Part shown: positions 11,714-23,430 of the stretch, one piece after another
How positions within the stretch are numbered: position 1 is the first letter of the stretch
How the letters are laid out: each line of letters opens with the position of its first letter
Assembly (NCBI GenBank): GCA_025345505.1
Contig: JANVCC010000018.1
Span: 38,985,242 to 39,049,241, forward strand
Reading direction: 5' to 3'
Source: Todiramphus chloris collaris
Taxonomy: Eukaryota; Chordata; Aves; Coraciiformes; Alcedinidae
DNA length: 64,000 bases
Made by a program: the position numbers and the translations under genes
Notes under the pieces: generated by a model
What the model saw: the letters and a program-made list of their open reading frames with translations, nothing else
What the model was told of the DNA's origin: nothing
The model's database searches: none

Positions 11714-13258
11714 CTCATGCCCTCTGTCTTGCACAGGACATGATTCACTGTCTGCTTCTGAGAATGACCCAGACTCATCGCTGGAGTTTGTTCCATAGGA
11801 TGGCTCACATTTAATCTGGGCTCGGACTGGGTTGTACAATCCATCCCCCACCACACCGGGCTCCTGGTGCTCGGGCGCCAGGAACCGGGGGCCTTGGGAG
11901 CAAGGGGAAGAGGAGAGCTCGCAAAGCCGCAGGCTGCAGGGAGAGCCGCCGCTGCCGTCCTCTGCGTACGAGTAGGAAGAGCACGAGCTGGAGGTCCTGG
12001 TTCTGGTTTCCAAAGGAGGAGAGCGAGGGCAAACTTTAATTGGCACCGGACAGCTGGTGTTAGGCCGCATCCTTCCCGGCAAGTGATCAGCTGTCAGTCC
12101 GCTGTGCGAATAGGTCTGAGAGCTGGGGAGAGACTGGCTGCCACCAGCCCACAGACCCTTTGGCACAGTCTCAGCGAGGTCTTTGTCCAAGCTGCTCACA
12201 CCAGAATATGAATGCACCGAAGTGTTTACTTGGTCACAAGCATTTGAAGAGAATATAACACTCCTCCTGTCCAGTTCCCCTTCTTGCTTACAGAGAGTTT
12301 CAAAGCCGGGCCCCCTGAGTGGCGATCCCACTGTGAAGCTGGAAGCATCCTTCTGCATGGCATGGGACTGTCCATAGTTCCCTGTGAAAGGGACGTAATC
12401 AGTTTTGTGGTCACCCTGAGTTGTCCCTTTTTCAAAAGGGCACGCTGGACTCCTGCCAAAGTGCTGTTGGGAAGTGCTGGGGAAGCCAACCAAATCTATG
12501 CTTTTTGTTCTGTTGAAGAAAGACCGCAAGCAAGAAGGAGAGGACCCACTTTTTGGCCTGTCAACGCAAGTGGGGCTTGGCTGTTTCCTGTCCATTTCAA
12601 CATCCCCTTCTTTATCCCTGACGTCAGGTTCATCTCCAGACAGGCAAAGTGTGATGCTTTCTTCATCGTTCTCCTCATTCTGAGGCTCGCTTTTTATCTG
12701 CCCCATAGCAAGTCCTGATTTGAGGCCATTTCCAGAGCTCTCTTCACTGAATGTGCTTGCAAAACCTGAGGTACTGATGTGTGATGTGTTGTAGACATTC
12801 TTGGTACAAGCAAGCTGGTATTTCTTGTATCTGGGGTACCGTGTTACTGCATCTTTGTCCAAATTGTCCTTGCTGTCTCTCAGCATGTCAGAGTCAGGCA
12901 GCATCCCTTCGCCTTTGTCTGCGCCAGCAACAGTGGTTTCGAAACTGAAGGGCTCTTGGTGCATCCTCTCTCTTGGGCAAGATATTTTTGACGTCTCCGA
13001 TTCCATCGTCTCCTCCTCGTCTCCATCTGAGTTCTCCTCATCGTGCATGCGCTGACAGGTGGTATCTTTTTTGCACAGGAACAGGCCATCTTCGTTGTTC
13101 AGCAGTTGTGTCTGAAGGAAGCTGAAGCAGGAGTCCTCCAGGTTGTGCATGCGCAGGAATTCAGCGCAGTGGATGACCTCCTGGATGTTTTCTCTGCTGA
13201 GTAACAGCTTAGCAGTGTAGGCAAACTGTAACAATGGACCAAATCCCCTGACAGTGAC
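11714..13258 (-). CDS. BACH2: BACH2 large central coding exon (rest of BTB, regulatory region), codons 82-596
   Basis: A single 515-codon open exon. Residues 82 to about 133 finish the BTB domain (GFGPLLQFAYTAKLLLSREN, then CAEFLRMHNLEDSCFSFLQ). The rest is a long, Ser- and acid-rich, probably disordered regulatory region. I see five Cys-Pro motifs, the type that binds heme in BACH proteins: C175-P, C354-P, C484-P, C491-P and C588-P. Two sumoylation consensus sites are present, IKSE (K270) and IKCE (K564); human BACH2 is reported to be sumoylated at two matching sites. RTRTSS at residues 500-505 fits an Akt-type RxRxxS motif, close to the PI3K-responsive serine known in mammals. An acidic run (DGDEEETMESE) lies near residue 160. 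The acceptor is a T-rich stretch plus GCAG ending at 13259. The donor is GAG|GTAGGG at 11713. The open frame runs three codons past the donor (V-G-I) into intron, which is read-through and not protein. No frameshift or in-frame stop is seen. Confidence 0.97.
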
Positions 13259-13795
13259 CTGCAAAAAAAGAGAGGGAAATTGCCACTGTTATCATCAGCT
13301 CGCGTGCTCGTCCCCAGTCCTTCACTGTGTAGTTAGATAACCTAACAGATCTAGTGGCCAGAAACAAATGCTGTTCAGTACCAGTTATTCTACTATCACA
13401 CCAGCAATGATACTACATCCAGGAACTAGCACTGCTTCCTTTATGTTGCTCCTGTACATTGTACAAGTTGAGCTGAGCACTATTATTCCCAAATACCTAT
13501 CTTGAAGACCTGTGAACTAAGCCTCTGCTCTTATAAAGGCTGATAAAAACCCAGACTGGTGTGGACACTGATAATTCTTGGATGGATCTTATTTTAGCTG
13601 TGATGCAGCACTTTACCACAAAAGTACCAATTCCATTTTGGTTCTTCTGCCCTGATGGAAGCTCTGGTGAACAGTAGCTTCAAGCTTAACAGAACACTTA
13701 AATCCCAAAAGTGTTTTTGGAAAGAAACATTTAATATTATAGCAAAATTCAACTGAATATATCTTTCTGCTTCCTTCAAGAGCAAACCAGTTTCT

Positions 13796-13811
13796 CCCCC
13801 CCCCCCCCCCC
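13796..13811. repeat. poly-C tract (C16)
   Basis: Sixteen consecutive C on the plus strand (G16 in the BACH2 transcript), about 540 bases upstream of the central exon's acceptor. Confidence 0.95.
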
Positions 13812-15847
13812 AAATTTTTGCAAGCCATTGCTAAATAAATGACAGGTAAGTACTAACTGCACAGCTCTTTTCTCCATCCCATGGAGATTATTGTCCTCAT
13901 ACTGTTTCTGATCTTAGTGAATCTAAGATACAGCTAACAGGAAAGAAATCCATATTCATAGTTCAAGTGATACAAATCACTCCGAGTCCCACCTCGGTAC
14001 TTAATTTTCCAGCACGTTCATCGTAGAAAGAGTAACAACTGTTTCCAGGAGACTATCTCCAACCAACTGTTCAAGGTCTGATTTATGCACCACTACTCGT
14101 CCTTTCTTCTCATCATACCATCTATATTTTACATTCACATGTCATATATTAAAATATACACATTTTCCTCCCCTAGATTTTCTACAGTGATATCTTCACA
14201 CGTAACTATGAAATAACTTGCTAAGCCACATGGTAAACTATAGATATTGTCTGCTTTTTTGACCAAAAATGCAGTGGCACTAACTTCTGTTACATTTTTC
14301 ACCCAAAGAGCAGGAAACAAAGGTACTGGAAAAACTCTGTTCTTCATGAAACATCGTGAGGCTACTTCAAAACCAGGGCTCACCATCAAGGATAAAGGTT
14401 TCTCCACAAGAAGGAGATTCAGTGCATTGGCCATCGAGTTGAGATTTGGAAGACCACAATTCAATTTCCTATTGCAGCAACCACCTTCTACATAACCATG
14501 GCAAGTCACTTCAGTCTTGATTCACCAAGACACTTTCTTGCCTTGCTTGCAAGTGGTATTCACAAATCTGAGTTCCTCGTGCTTTGTGTACCAAGGAAAG
14601 GAATCTAGATAGGATTCAGAGCAGCCAAACACCTGCACATCTATGTAAGGTGGGGATGCAGAACCTACAACATCCTTCTGGCTGTAGGTATCTCTGGCAG
14701 GTGTTCCCAGCTCAGTTTCTTCTTTTAAAATGAACAAGAAGAGGAAGCACTGCTATGCCCTCTTCATAAAATGGCCTAAAGATCAGAAGAGGGACCTAGA
14801 AAGTACTAGACCAGGTATCTTCCCCAGGACGTGGGGACTCATTTCCCATGTCCTCAGACAGATATCCTATCCAGTAGGCATGAATATTCTGAAGATGAGC
14901 TGCTTCTCCCTGTCCTTCCGATCGAATTAATGCCACCAAGCAAGAAGCTGCTCAAGAGGTTGGTGAGACAACAGGCCATGAATTTGTGATGGTCTTATTT
15001 GTGATTAGCATATATCCAAGCAAACAATTTGGTTCATCCTAATGAAAAGCCTATAAATTCCCCACACTGCCTCTGGACCGGTGGTAGAGCTCACAGATCT
15101 TTATAGAAAATCCTGACTTCTGGCAAGAAGCCTTTCTGTTTCATAGATCTGTACTTGTGATGCTGGATTACGAATATATCACAAGTGGTGTAGACTTTGA
15201 TGGAGAGAAAAATAATTTAAAACACCTCTAAAACTGCTTCCAATAGCTTTTCCATATATAATATTACAATATATAATTCCATGTACAATATTATTGTATA
15301 TAATATTACAGCTTTATCTGCTGTATGCACAGGCTTACACACTTGCACACCGCTGTTCTACAATATGCCTCTGGTACAGAGCTCCCTACATTTACAGCTG
15401 GCTATTAAAAGTGATCTCTGCTTTATCAGTGTTACACTTTCTGCCTATTTGTCAGATTATCAGCTCACTAAAGGCCTATCTGCATTTTATCTATGCAGCA
15501 TGATTAACAAAATTGCTCAGGAACTTAATAAGCTACGTGCAGGCCAATGTTTCTCTTTGATAAGATCTTCAGCGTGGGGGCTCTTGCATATTGCTACATA
15601 ACTCATAAGCTCCACAGCAGCGTAGGTCTGTAGGAGCAGCCATAAATACCATCTAGGGTTTTGGGGTCCCCTCTGATGAGGAGGGACTCTGGAGCACAAA
15701 CCCAGCTCTCCTGGCAGTTGTGTCCCTTGGCCACTAGGTGGGATGACTGGAAAGCGTATTAAAATAACTTTCTGTGCTGGGCCAGGGTTTCACCTGCCTG
15801 TCCTGTGCGCTACCCCAGTGCAGGCAGCATGCTGCAGGGCCTTGGGC

Positions 15848-15893
15848 TGACTCACACCATCCCACAGCAAGGCTCTCTCCCATGCTGACTCAG
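15848..15893. promoter_or_regulatory. paired CTGACTCA sites, one extended MARE (candidate)
   Basis: TGACTCA at 15848-15854 and TGCTGACTCAG at 15883-15893. The second matches 11 of 13 bases of the T-MARE. A GATA-type TGATAA (about 15919) and an E-box CAGCTG follow within 60 bases. A composite enhancer is possible but unproven. Confidence 0.35.
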
Positions 15894-17639
15894 GTTTTTG
15901 CTCCCAATAAACCACTGTGATAACAAACAGCAGCGAGACAGCTGTTCCAGCTGAAGGTATCAGAAGCAGAGCCTGAGACTACGCTGTGGCCTCCTCAAGA
16001 TGCCTGCCAGATGCCTCAAGTGAAGGATGATGAAAATTCCGGTCAAACGTGCACCTTGACTTCCTCATGAGATCTTACCCGGTGACACCTCTTTCCTCAC
16101 TCCATTCCAGAGGGGGAAAATTTCTTTCCAAGCACCAGGTGCTTTTTATTGCCCTCCGGGAGGAATCTCTCAGGTGCCACTGCTTGAAACTGCACGAACA
16201 ATAACTTTGGTAAAAACCAGATGCAAATCTTGCTGTCAAGTCTGCAAGCCAGCGCAACCTCTGATGCCTGAAACTGTCTAAATATTGATTTGGCTCCCGT
16301 GGCAGGTCTCTTGCCTCGACCCCACCAGCTCTGGGACTGCCCACACCTGATGCACCCTGGCAAACAGGCTGGAATTGAGGCACTGGAGCGTGGCTACGAG
16401 CAGCGCACACTGGGAAAGAAAAGGCTTCGAAGCTGCATGTATTACCATCACACACACAGTGCTGTAGGAAGAGGTAAGAACAGTTTTTTAAAACGATTTG
16501 ACCTGAGTGATGCATCCCCGTGAAAACAGTTAGTGAAGCCAAGTTGACCTGTGTTTGCAGAAGGAAACAGATCATTTCTCTGATATAACGGTCTCCATTT
16601 ACACGTGAGAAAGACCTTTGCTGGATGGGTAAAACACATGCCAGCAACAATCTCAGTTTATTTTTTCCCCCTACTGTAAATAAGATGCCATATGTCCAGG
16701 ATTTCTTTGCTTTTAAACCTGATTTTCCATGTAAATGAATGTTTAAGGAGGCAGGTCAATTTGCAGGGAGCTCCACTGGGCATTTTGTCCAAGCTCATAT
16801 GCCAAGTCCCTGCTTCCCTGCCCTTCCATCACTTGCCTTGTTCCAATTTCTATCAATTTCTGTCAACTTTTATTGTTTAACTGGAATTGACTGGCTACAA
16901 GAAAACCAGGCAGAGAAAAAGAAAAACATACATACAAAACAAAGATGCCCACATAGACAAGAAAAGCAAAGCAAAGATCCCACCTCTTTGGAGGCTTCTA
17001 TTCCCTTATCTTTCAAGGCAGGCCAGGAAAGGACTTCTCCTGTGTACTTGAAACATGCTACACAGCCCACTACGTACGGATGAATCACTTTATTTTGTCT
17101 TGCTCTTGTCCCCAGCTGGCCTTGTATGCATTAAAACCCTACTGCACACCCAGTGCACAGAGGACACAGGTACTGCGGCCCTACATAAGCCATCTGGCAC
17201 ATCTTCTTGCTCTACAGCAATCCAAGAGATCAAGCATCGGGGGTCCGCGTGCAGCTGCTGCCTCTGCTGTGCTGCCACAGGTACACCACGCTCAGCACGT
17301 GGTCTGGAGTTCTGTGTCAAACTGGTGACAAGAAGCCTGACCACTGCTTAAGGTGAAAGAAATAGAGTTCTCCAGCCCTTTATCTGACGCTTGTCTTTCG
17401 GATTGAGCTAGCCAAGCCAGGGGATGTGTTTTGTATGTCCACTTCCTCATGAGTTTATGATACTGAGGAATGGGCTGGAAATAATGCAATGATATAATCA
17501 CCATCAAGAGAGTTGTTAATCAGCATTAGCCATATTGAATTTACCTGCAAAATACAGACAGCAGCCCTGCAGAAAATAAGCATGTGAAATCTATTTTAGT
17601 CCAGTCTGACACTGTTTTTCTCCTTACAGAGTCCTGCGG

Positions 17640-17800
17640 AGTGTGATGCTCTGGTTAGTTTTAATTGATTTAAGTGACCAGACTTCCACTACTTCCTTTG
17701 GGAGATCATTGCCAGACTCTACTTAAGACCTCCTTGTGAGGAAATCTTCTTCCCTTATTTTCCTCCATCATCTCTCATTACATTTCCTCGATGCATTCCG
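17640..17800 (-). mobile_element. ancient CR1-like LINE relic
   Basis: The minus strand around 17660-17760 can be read as GNDLPKEVVEVWSLKSIK. This parallels the CR1 ORF2 C-terminal motif [18 protein letters not shown]. It is preceded by a stretch like the usual GRKFLTE segment (GAAGATTTCCTCAC). The DNA itself is highly diverged. An old copy of a CR1-group element is the best reading; the boundaries are approximate. Confidence 0.6.
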
Positions 17801-20800
17801 GGTAATGCTTCTTCCTTTTCGAGAAATAGTTTTATCGTTGTTATACTCTCTGCCTTCTCTTCTTGTTTGGTCGGAATTATATCATTAAGGAAAAACTGGC
17901 TAATTCAACAATACTGATCACTGTCAGATGGGAGAGTAAGAAGATGAGCCGAGAGTCGGCAATGAGCAATGCTAGTAAAGAAGGCAGCATTACAGATGCA
18001 AATATAGGGCATTTTTAACACAGCGTTTTTGTAGTACTAGGCACACACTACTCTAAAATTAGGAGGAGGGTTAGCTCACTTCCACATTAGAAACATCCTA
18101 TTTTTGCAAGGGACTTCTAGAGCAGAAGTTCTATTTTAAATGGAGTTGTACACACACCCCCAGGCGCCACGGGAGATAGAGCACTGCGGGTGAACTCTCT
18201 CTGGCTTCCCATTGTATTGGGTCTCCTCCATGATGGCCAATCAAGCGTGCCGTGGAGGCCTCTCTTCAAAACAACTCGAGATGTGGCCTCAGAGCACATG
18301 CAGAGGTCTGACTTTTCTGTGGATGGGCTGGACTCGCTGTGCGCTGCAGAGTTCATCAGTGCATGCTCATTAGCTGGCTGCCCAGACTTCCAGATGTCTC
18401 AAAATCCCAGACAAATAGACAAAATCCTCCAATTCTGCACAGACAGTATTTCTTACGGGGGGAAAAAAAGGTTATTTCCAAAGGAAACATGGATGTCTGG
18501 TAACCCTGCTCCGAATGGCAACTGTATGAAAAGCTGCATCTGGAGTGGGGAAGGTCAACCCCTGCAAAATGCCAGCAAATCTGAGTTCAATTTAAAGAGG
18601 GAAAAAGTGATTAAGGGCAAGGAAAGATCACTGTAAACATGTAGGAATGTAAAACTTGGCAAGGCAATATCTAAAATGGAGAGAGAGAATGTTCACAGTA
18701 ATCTGATGCATACTAACATCAAGAACAGAGGAGAATTGTCTTTCTTGCTATGGGGTGACATGGCCAACTGCAGTGAAAAGAAACTGAAGAAATGAAAACC
18801 AGGGATTTTTTTCCTGACTCTTGAACTAACAGCAAATTCTGTGCCATCTTGGAAAGCTTTCCAGGGAAGATGATGGATACTTTATGTCAGAGTACTGTAA
18901 AGCAAAACTTAGGAAGTAAAACCTTTTTTTAGAGAGGTTGGCTTGGACAACGTGGTAGGTTTCTCCAGGCTTAATTTCCGTGTTAATGAGGGCACTGTGC
19001 CAATCACCTTCTAGAAAATGGCATCAAAGTTCAACCGAAAATGTAGATGCAAACATTGCTTTTCAAATATAAAGCATACTCGGGGCATATTCAAAGAACA
19101 AGCTCATTGGTGGCGGCGTGGGAGGGCAGAGACCCCTCCTCCCCTCTGGGGAGGATCTGCAGAAGATCTGCAGAAGATTCCTTGATAAATCCTACTGAAA
19201 TGGGGGTAAACTAGATAGTCAGACCTTCAGACCCACTGAGAATGCAGAAGTCCTGACAGAGCAGCACAGGCACAGATTATTATCTTTATACATTTGAGTA
19301 GTCTTGTTGAAATCAATAGGAGTTCTGATGGGTTTTCTGTGCAGCACGCAAGCTGCTTGTAGGATTATGGATTATATTTTTAGTACTTTGATTTTCATGT
19401 TAAATTCATCACCTGGTACCTAAAACCTGTTAGGAACCCCTCATCTCTAATCTCCAAACATTGATTTAATTACTAAGCCATTTTGTGGGGAAGGAAGAAA
19501 GGAAAATTGAACCAACCTCATATGCTGAATATCAAATCCCAAATTAAATATTAATTTAAAACAACTGGATAGAAAACCAGAGAAGTATGTCCTTTTCTTG
19601 CAGAACCCAAAATCAATCTGACATTCACATGCTGTTTTGTAGTTGGCCTACTGTGGCACCCCTTTTGTTAACCTTTCAGTGTTGCTATTGCAGTCTAAAG
19701 GCACGTTTGAAGACCTTTTAAATCCATTTCAGACCTGAAGTTTGTCCAATCAGCCCAAGGATGTAGTGAACAAACTACTAACTTCTCACTCCGCCAGCAC
19801 GTTCCTAACACTACAACTTACGTAATCAAACACACGCTAGAAATAGGAGATAAGATTAGTGACAGTTAACTGCTGCTATTTTTTTCCACAGCCTGAAGAT
19901 GGTCTCTGGGATTAAATATTAACTCTAATCTTATTTTCTAAAATTAGCGTGCACTGTATTCTTTTTCTTTTACAGCCAATTGCAAGTATAGTGCAGAAGT
20001 TATTTTCAGAGTGTAATCTGATAACCAAAATCAGTCACCAAAGCTGTTATTCCATTAAGAGTTAAGAGACTTCCCGATTATTTACTTAGTTATTTTTACT
20101 TGGGATGGTGGAGCCTGGCAGATCCTATTTTTCCTAGCTTGAGCTTATTTGGTTTTGGAAAACTCTCTGAAAGATTTAAACATATTATTACTAGACTCAA
20201 ACTGGTCAGTCGCATGTGCAAAATGAGTGGTGCTAGACATCATGGTTTGTCCCTGTATATGCCCAAAGTAAGCCTGCACAGAGCCAGGAATTGTTTTGAG
20301 ACCGTGATCTTTTTTACATAGGGTGGGAAGACACAGGAGGCAAGAAAGACTCAGAAGAAGAGATGATATACGGCAGAGTACTTTTGTAAGCCAGTGCCAC
20401 ACCAGGATTTTACTGCACTTTAATTTAACAGCATTCAAATTTCTCTCATCAGCAGCTTACAGATCTATTTCCCCTATCTGCTCATAAAGCCATGAAGCTC
20501 CTAAAATGAGTAATCAACTCTGCAAAATTCAGCTTGGGCAAGACGCATCAGATGTAGGTATTTCTATTATCTGGTCTTTTAAACAAGAGATGAATATACA
20601 AGTTGTTGATGGAGAAGACTGAGGAAGACAGGTTTTTGTTTTCACTCTAAAACCACTTTTTTAAATTAAGCAGATACCCTGCTGGCCACAGTTTAACATT
20701 CTGCTTCTTCAGGTGTGCAGATTTAGGAGGAAGAGTGACCTGAAGTCCCAAGTGACAGTCTCGCTTCTCCCACATCGCTTTACATCATAGGGGTGGGAGG

Positions 20801-21955
20801 CCACCATGACAGACACCCCTGGGCTCAATTGCATCCCAGCGGAAGGGAGAATCTGGACACATAGATACTTTTTTTGAGGAATGGAATTACCTAATTTTTA
20901 AACTTTTTAGCAAAAAGTCTCACTGAAAAAGCTTCCACCTGCAAAGCCACACCAAGGCCAGGCTAAGGGGCATCCCAGTATCTTTCCAGTGCATCCTTCA
21001 CAACAGCCTCTTGAGGTGTCAGACTGAGAGCTTCAAGAAGCTACTTAATGCCATTTAGAAGTACTACAAAAGATGCCACACTGGAAATGGCTTGCCTAAC
21101 TTCCAAAAACATAAATATGCACAGGTTGTTACCTCAGCCTTCCTTACAGGAGAAGCCCTGACTGCCTATGTGAGAGCATTTACAAACTGAAGGAGGAAAT
21201 CCAATGACTTGTCATTTTCCAGTCTCCAGCACAGCGAACACATCAAGGGACAGCGCTTCAAAGAGCCTCCTCCCTCCCCACTTGAAAGAGAGGGAGAAAC
21301 CAATATCCCTCAGTGCCCACAGAGCATCACAATGCTCCCGGGTGGAAGGTATGACCACAAGAGGTGAGACAGGGAGGAAGGAGAGGTCATTCACGCTAGA
21401 CTCGCCTTGAGGGCGGGCACCACTAATTGCAAACCACATCCACTGCCCCATGAGAAGTGCGTCAGCACTGACGGTGGCTTGGAATTGATTGCCAAGTGCA
21501 AAGATGGCGTGAACAGACAGTGGATCGATGCCCACAGTATTGGTTATGTCAGAGCTCGACCGCATGTGACTTACGGGTGGAATGCAAGGGTTAAGGCACT
21601 GTGGTAATGGCCCCAACTTCAAAGCACTCTCAAAAATCCCAGCCCTCAACCCTGGGGCCAATAATTTTAGATGAACCAAAGGAGGAGACAGAATCAGAAG
21701 ACATATAAGAAATAAAGGAAATAAAAATAAGAGTAATAAAAGTAAAAAGAACATAATCTCTGATCCAACTACAACGCTTCTTTTAATCCACAACTTCAGG
21801 CTTTATTTTATCTCAAGAGTTATGGAAGGCCAACTGGAATTCTTTCGACCTCTCAAAAGTGAGACTGGTTTCAAATCAAAATGAAGAATTTACTTCTTGA
21901 AATCCTGACAGCATTCCTGGGCATTTTCAGCATCCTACCCAACCCTGAAAATTAA

Positions 21956-21981
21956 AAGTCAACAAATTAATTTGTTGACTT
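21956..21981. repeat. perfect 26-bp palindrome
   Basis: Arm AAGTCAACAAATT is followed directly by its exact reverse complement, with no spacer. The next base pair outward (A/C) breaks the symmetry. It is not inside a recognised transposon. Confidence 0.95.
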
Positions 21982-22166
21982 CTCCACACCTTTCAGAAAA
22001 TTCACTCTTTATTGAGAAGGAAGGAGAGAAATCACCACGCATAAGCCTCGATACTTTGCTGCTGACACATCTCGGTGCAGGAAACAGCAGGCACCTTTAC
22101 CAAACACAGGTCTGTGTGGAGGTGAGGAGCTGCTGTCAGGGCAGCCATGGTGGAACCGGGGAACAC

Positions 22167-22563
22167 AGAATCATAGAATGGTAGGGGTTGGAAGGGAGCT
22201 CTGGAGATCATTGAGTCCAACCCCCCTGCCAGAGCAGGAACACCCAGGGCAGGCCACACAGGAACAGATCCAGGTGGGTCTTGAAAGTCTCTAGAGAAGG
22301 AGACTCCCCAGCCTCTCCGGGTGGCCTGTTCCAGGCTCTGTCACTCCCACAGTGAAGAAGTTTTTCCTCATGTTGAGGTGGAATTTCCTGTGTTTCACCT
22401 TGCTACCATTACCTCTCATCCTATCACAGGACACAACTGAAAAGAGACTGGCCCCTTCTACTTGACACTCACCCTGCAGATATTTGGATACATTGATAAG
22501 ATCCCTGCTGCCATCCCATAGCTCTGCAACACCTTCAGCAAAACAGCTCTTGGGCCGGAGGGG
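22167..22563 (-). mobile_element. CR1 LINE 3' fragment
   Basis: Plus strand: AGAATCATAGAATGGTAGGG, TTGGAAGGGAGCTCTGGAG, then AGAAGTTTTTCCTCATGTTG and CTCATCCTATCACAGGACAC. This is the reverse complement of a CR1 3' end, including the ATTCTATGATTCT terminus. It is one of the younger copies in the window. Confidence 0.95.
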
Positions 22564-23411
22564 GGGAACTTCTTACACCCCTGCAAGCAATCCTGTCACG
22601 TGATACCTGTCAGAGCCCTTATTTTAAAACCTCACTTGGTAACTTGCACTGCAGTCAAACACTAGTTCATTAAACCACTAAGAGAATACTGCGTCTAATA
22701 CTATGCATCAAACTGAAGGAATGACACCTGAAGAGCCACTGTTTGGAGAAAACACCTTAATAAACTTCATCAGGAGGAGGCAGTTTTTCCTAATAATGTG
22801 GTTTGGGGTATGTTGTCAATGTTAGAGGCTGCCCAGGGCATAACTGGAGAACACAAAGAATTCAAAATTATGGCCAGGAGAGTACCTGCAGGAAAGCATA
22901 GGTGAAAAAGCTTGGAGGAGAACTTTCAGGCTGATGAGGTCAGACTCTGAGTGGAAGTGTTAGAAAGAAAATAAGAGACGACAATGTTTCGAATAACCTT
23001 TTCTCTGAAGGAACAGCTCAGCTACAACCCAACTGAATCAACAACGGACACATAAAATAGTGTCACTAATTATCAGTTTTAACACTCGGGAATGAACTGG
23101 AAGATAAAGCAAAAGGAAATATGGCTGTGATATCTGGCAGTCTGCAATACATTTGTTTTTCCAACGCAACCTGCACCGTAAGAAACCTGGATGCAGTAAT
23201 GAAGGATGACACAGGAGGGGGGCTCAGCAGAAATGCTACCTTTTCTCCTTGGGTACCTGTGCAGGCCATGCTGAAAATGAAGGGAAAGAAACAGGCAGAA
23301 ATGAACAGATTTTAACCTGAGAGCACCATCAGAATTAAAGGGCAAATGTAATTTAAAATTAAAATTGGTCCCGTATTTTTGCAAAAGGAAAACTAAACTG
23401 ACCCTCAGATT

Positions 23412-23430
23412 AAAAAAAAAAAAAAAAAAA
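23412..23430. repeat. poly-A tract (A19)
   Basis: Nineteen consecutive A. No recognisable retroposon body is seen upstream. Confidence 0.95.

Noticed and set aside
12284-12718. 144-codon plus-strand frame inside the central BACH2 exon
   Set aside because: Antisense shadow of the true BACH2 frame; its openness follows from the codon content of the real exon.
15255-15310. AT-rich stretch with a 14-base direct repeat (TATATAATATTACA) and a small hairpin
   Set aside because: Low-complexity A/T sequence where such repeats are expected by chance.
16075-16650. 191-codon open frame on the minus strand
   Set aside because: Within chance expectation. No recognised domain, and it lies within intron with no splice-site support.
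21212-21793. 193-codon open frame on the minus strand with a hydrophobic start
   Set aside because: The Leu/Phe-rich start comes from an A-rich plus strand read in reverse. No family match is recognised.
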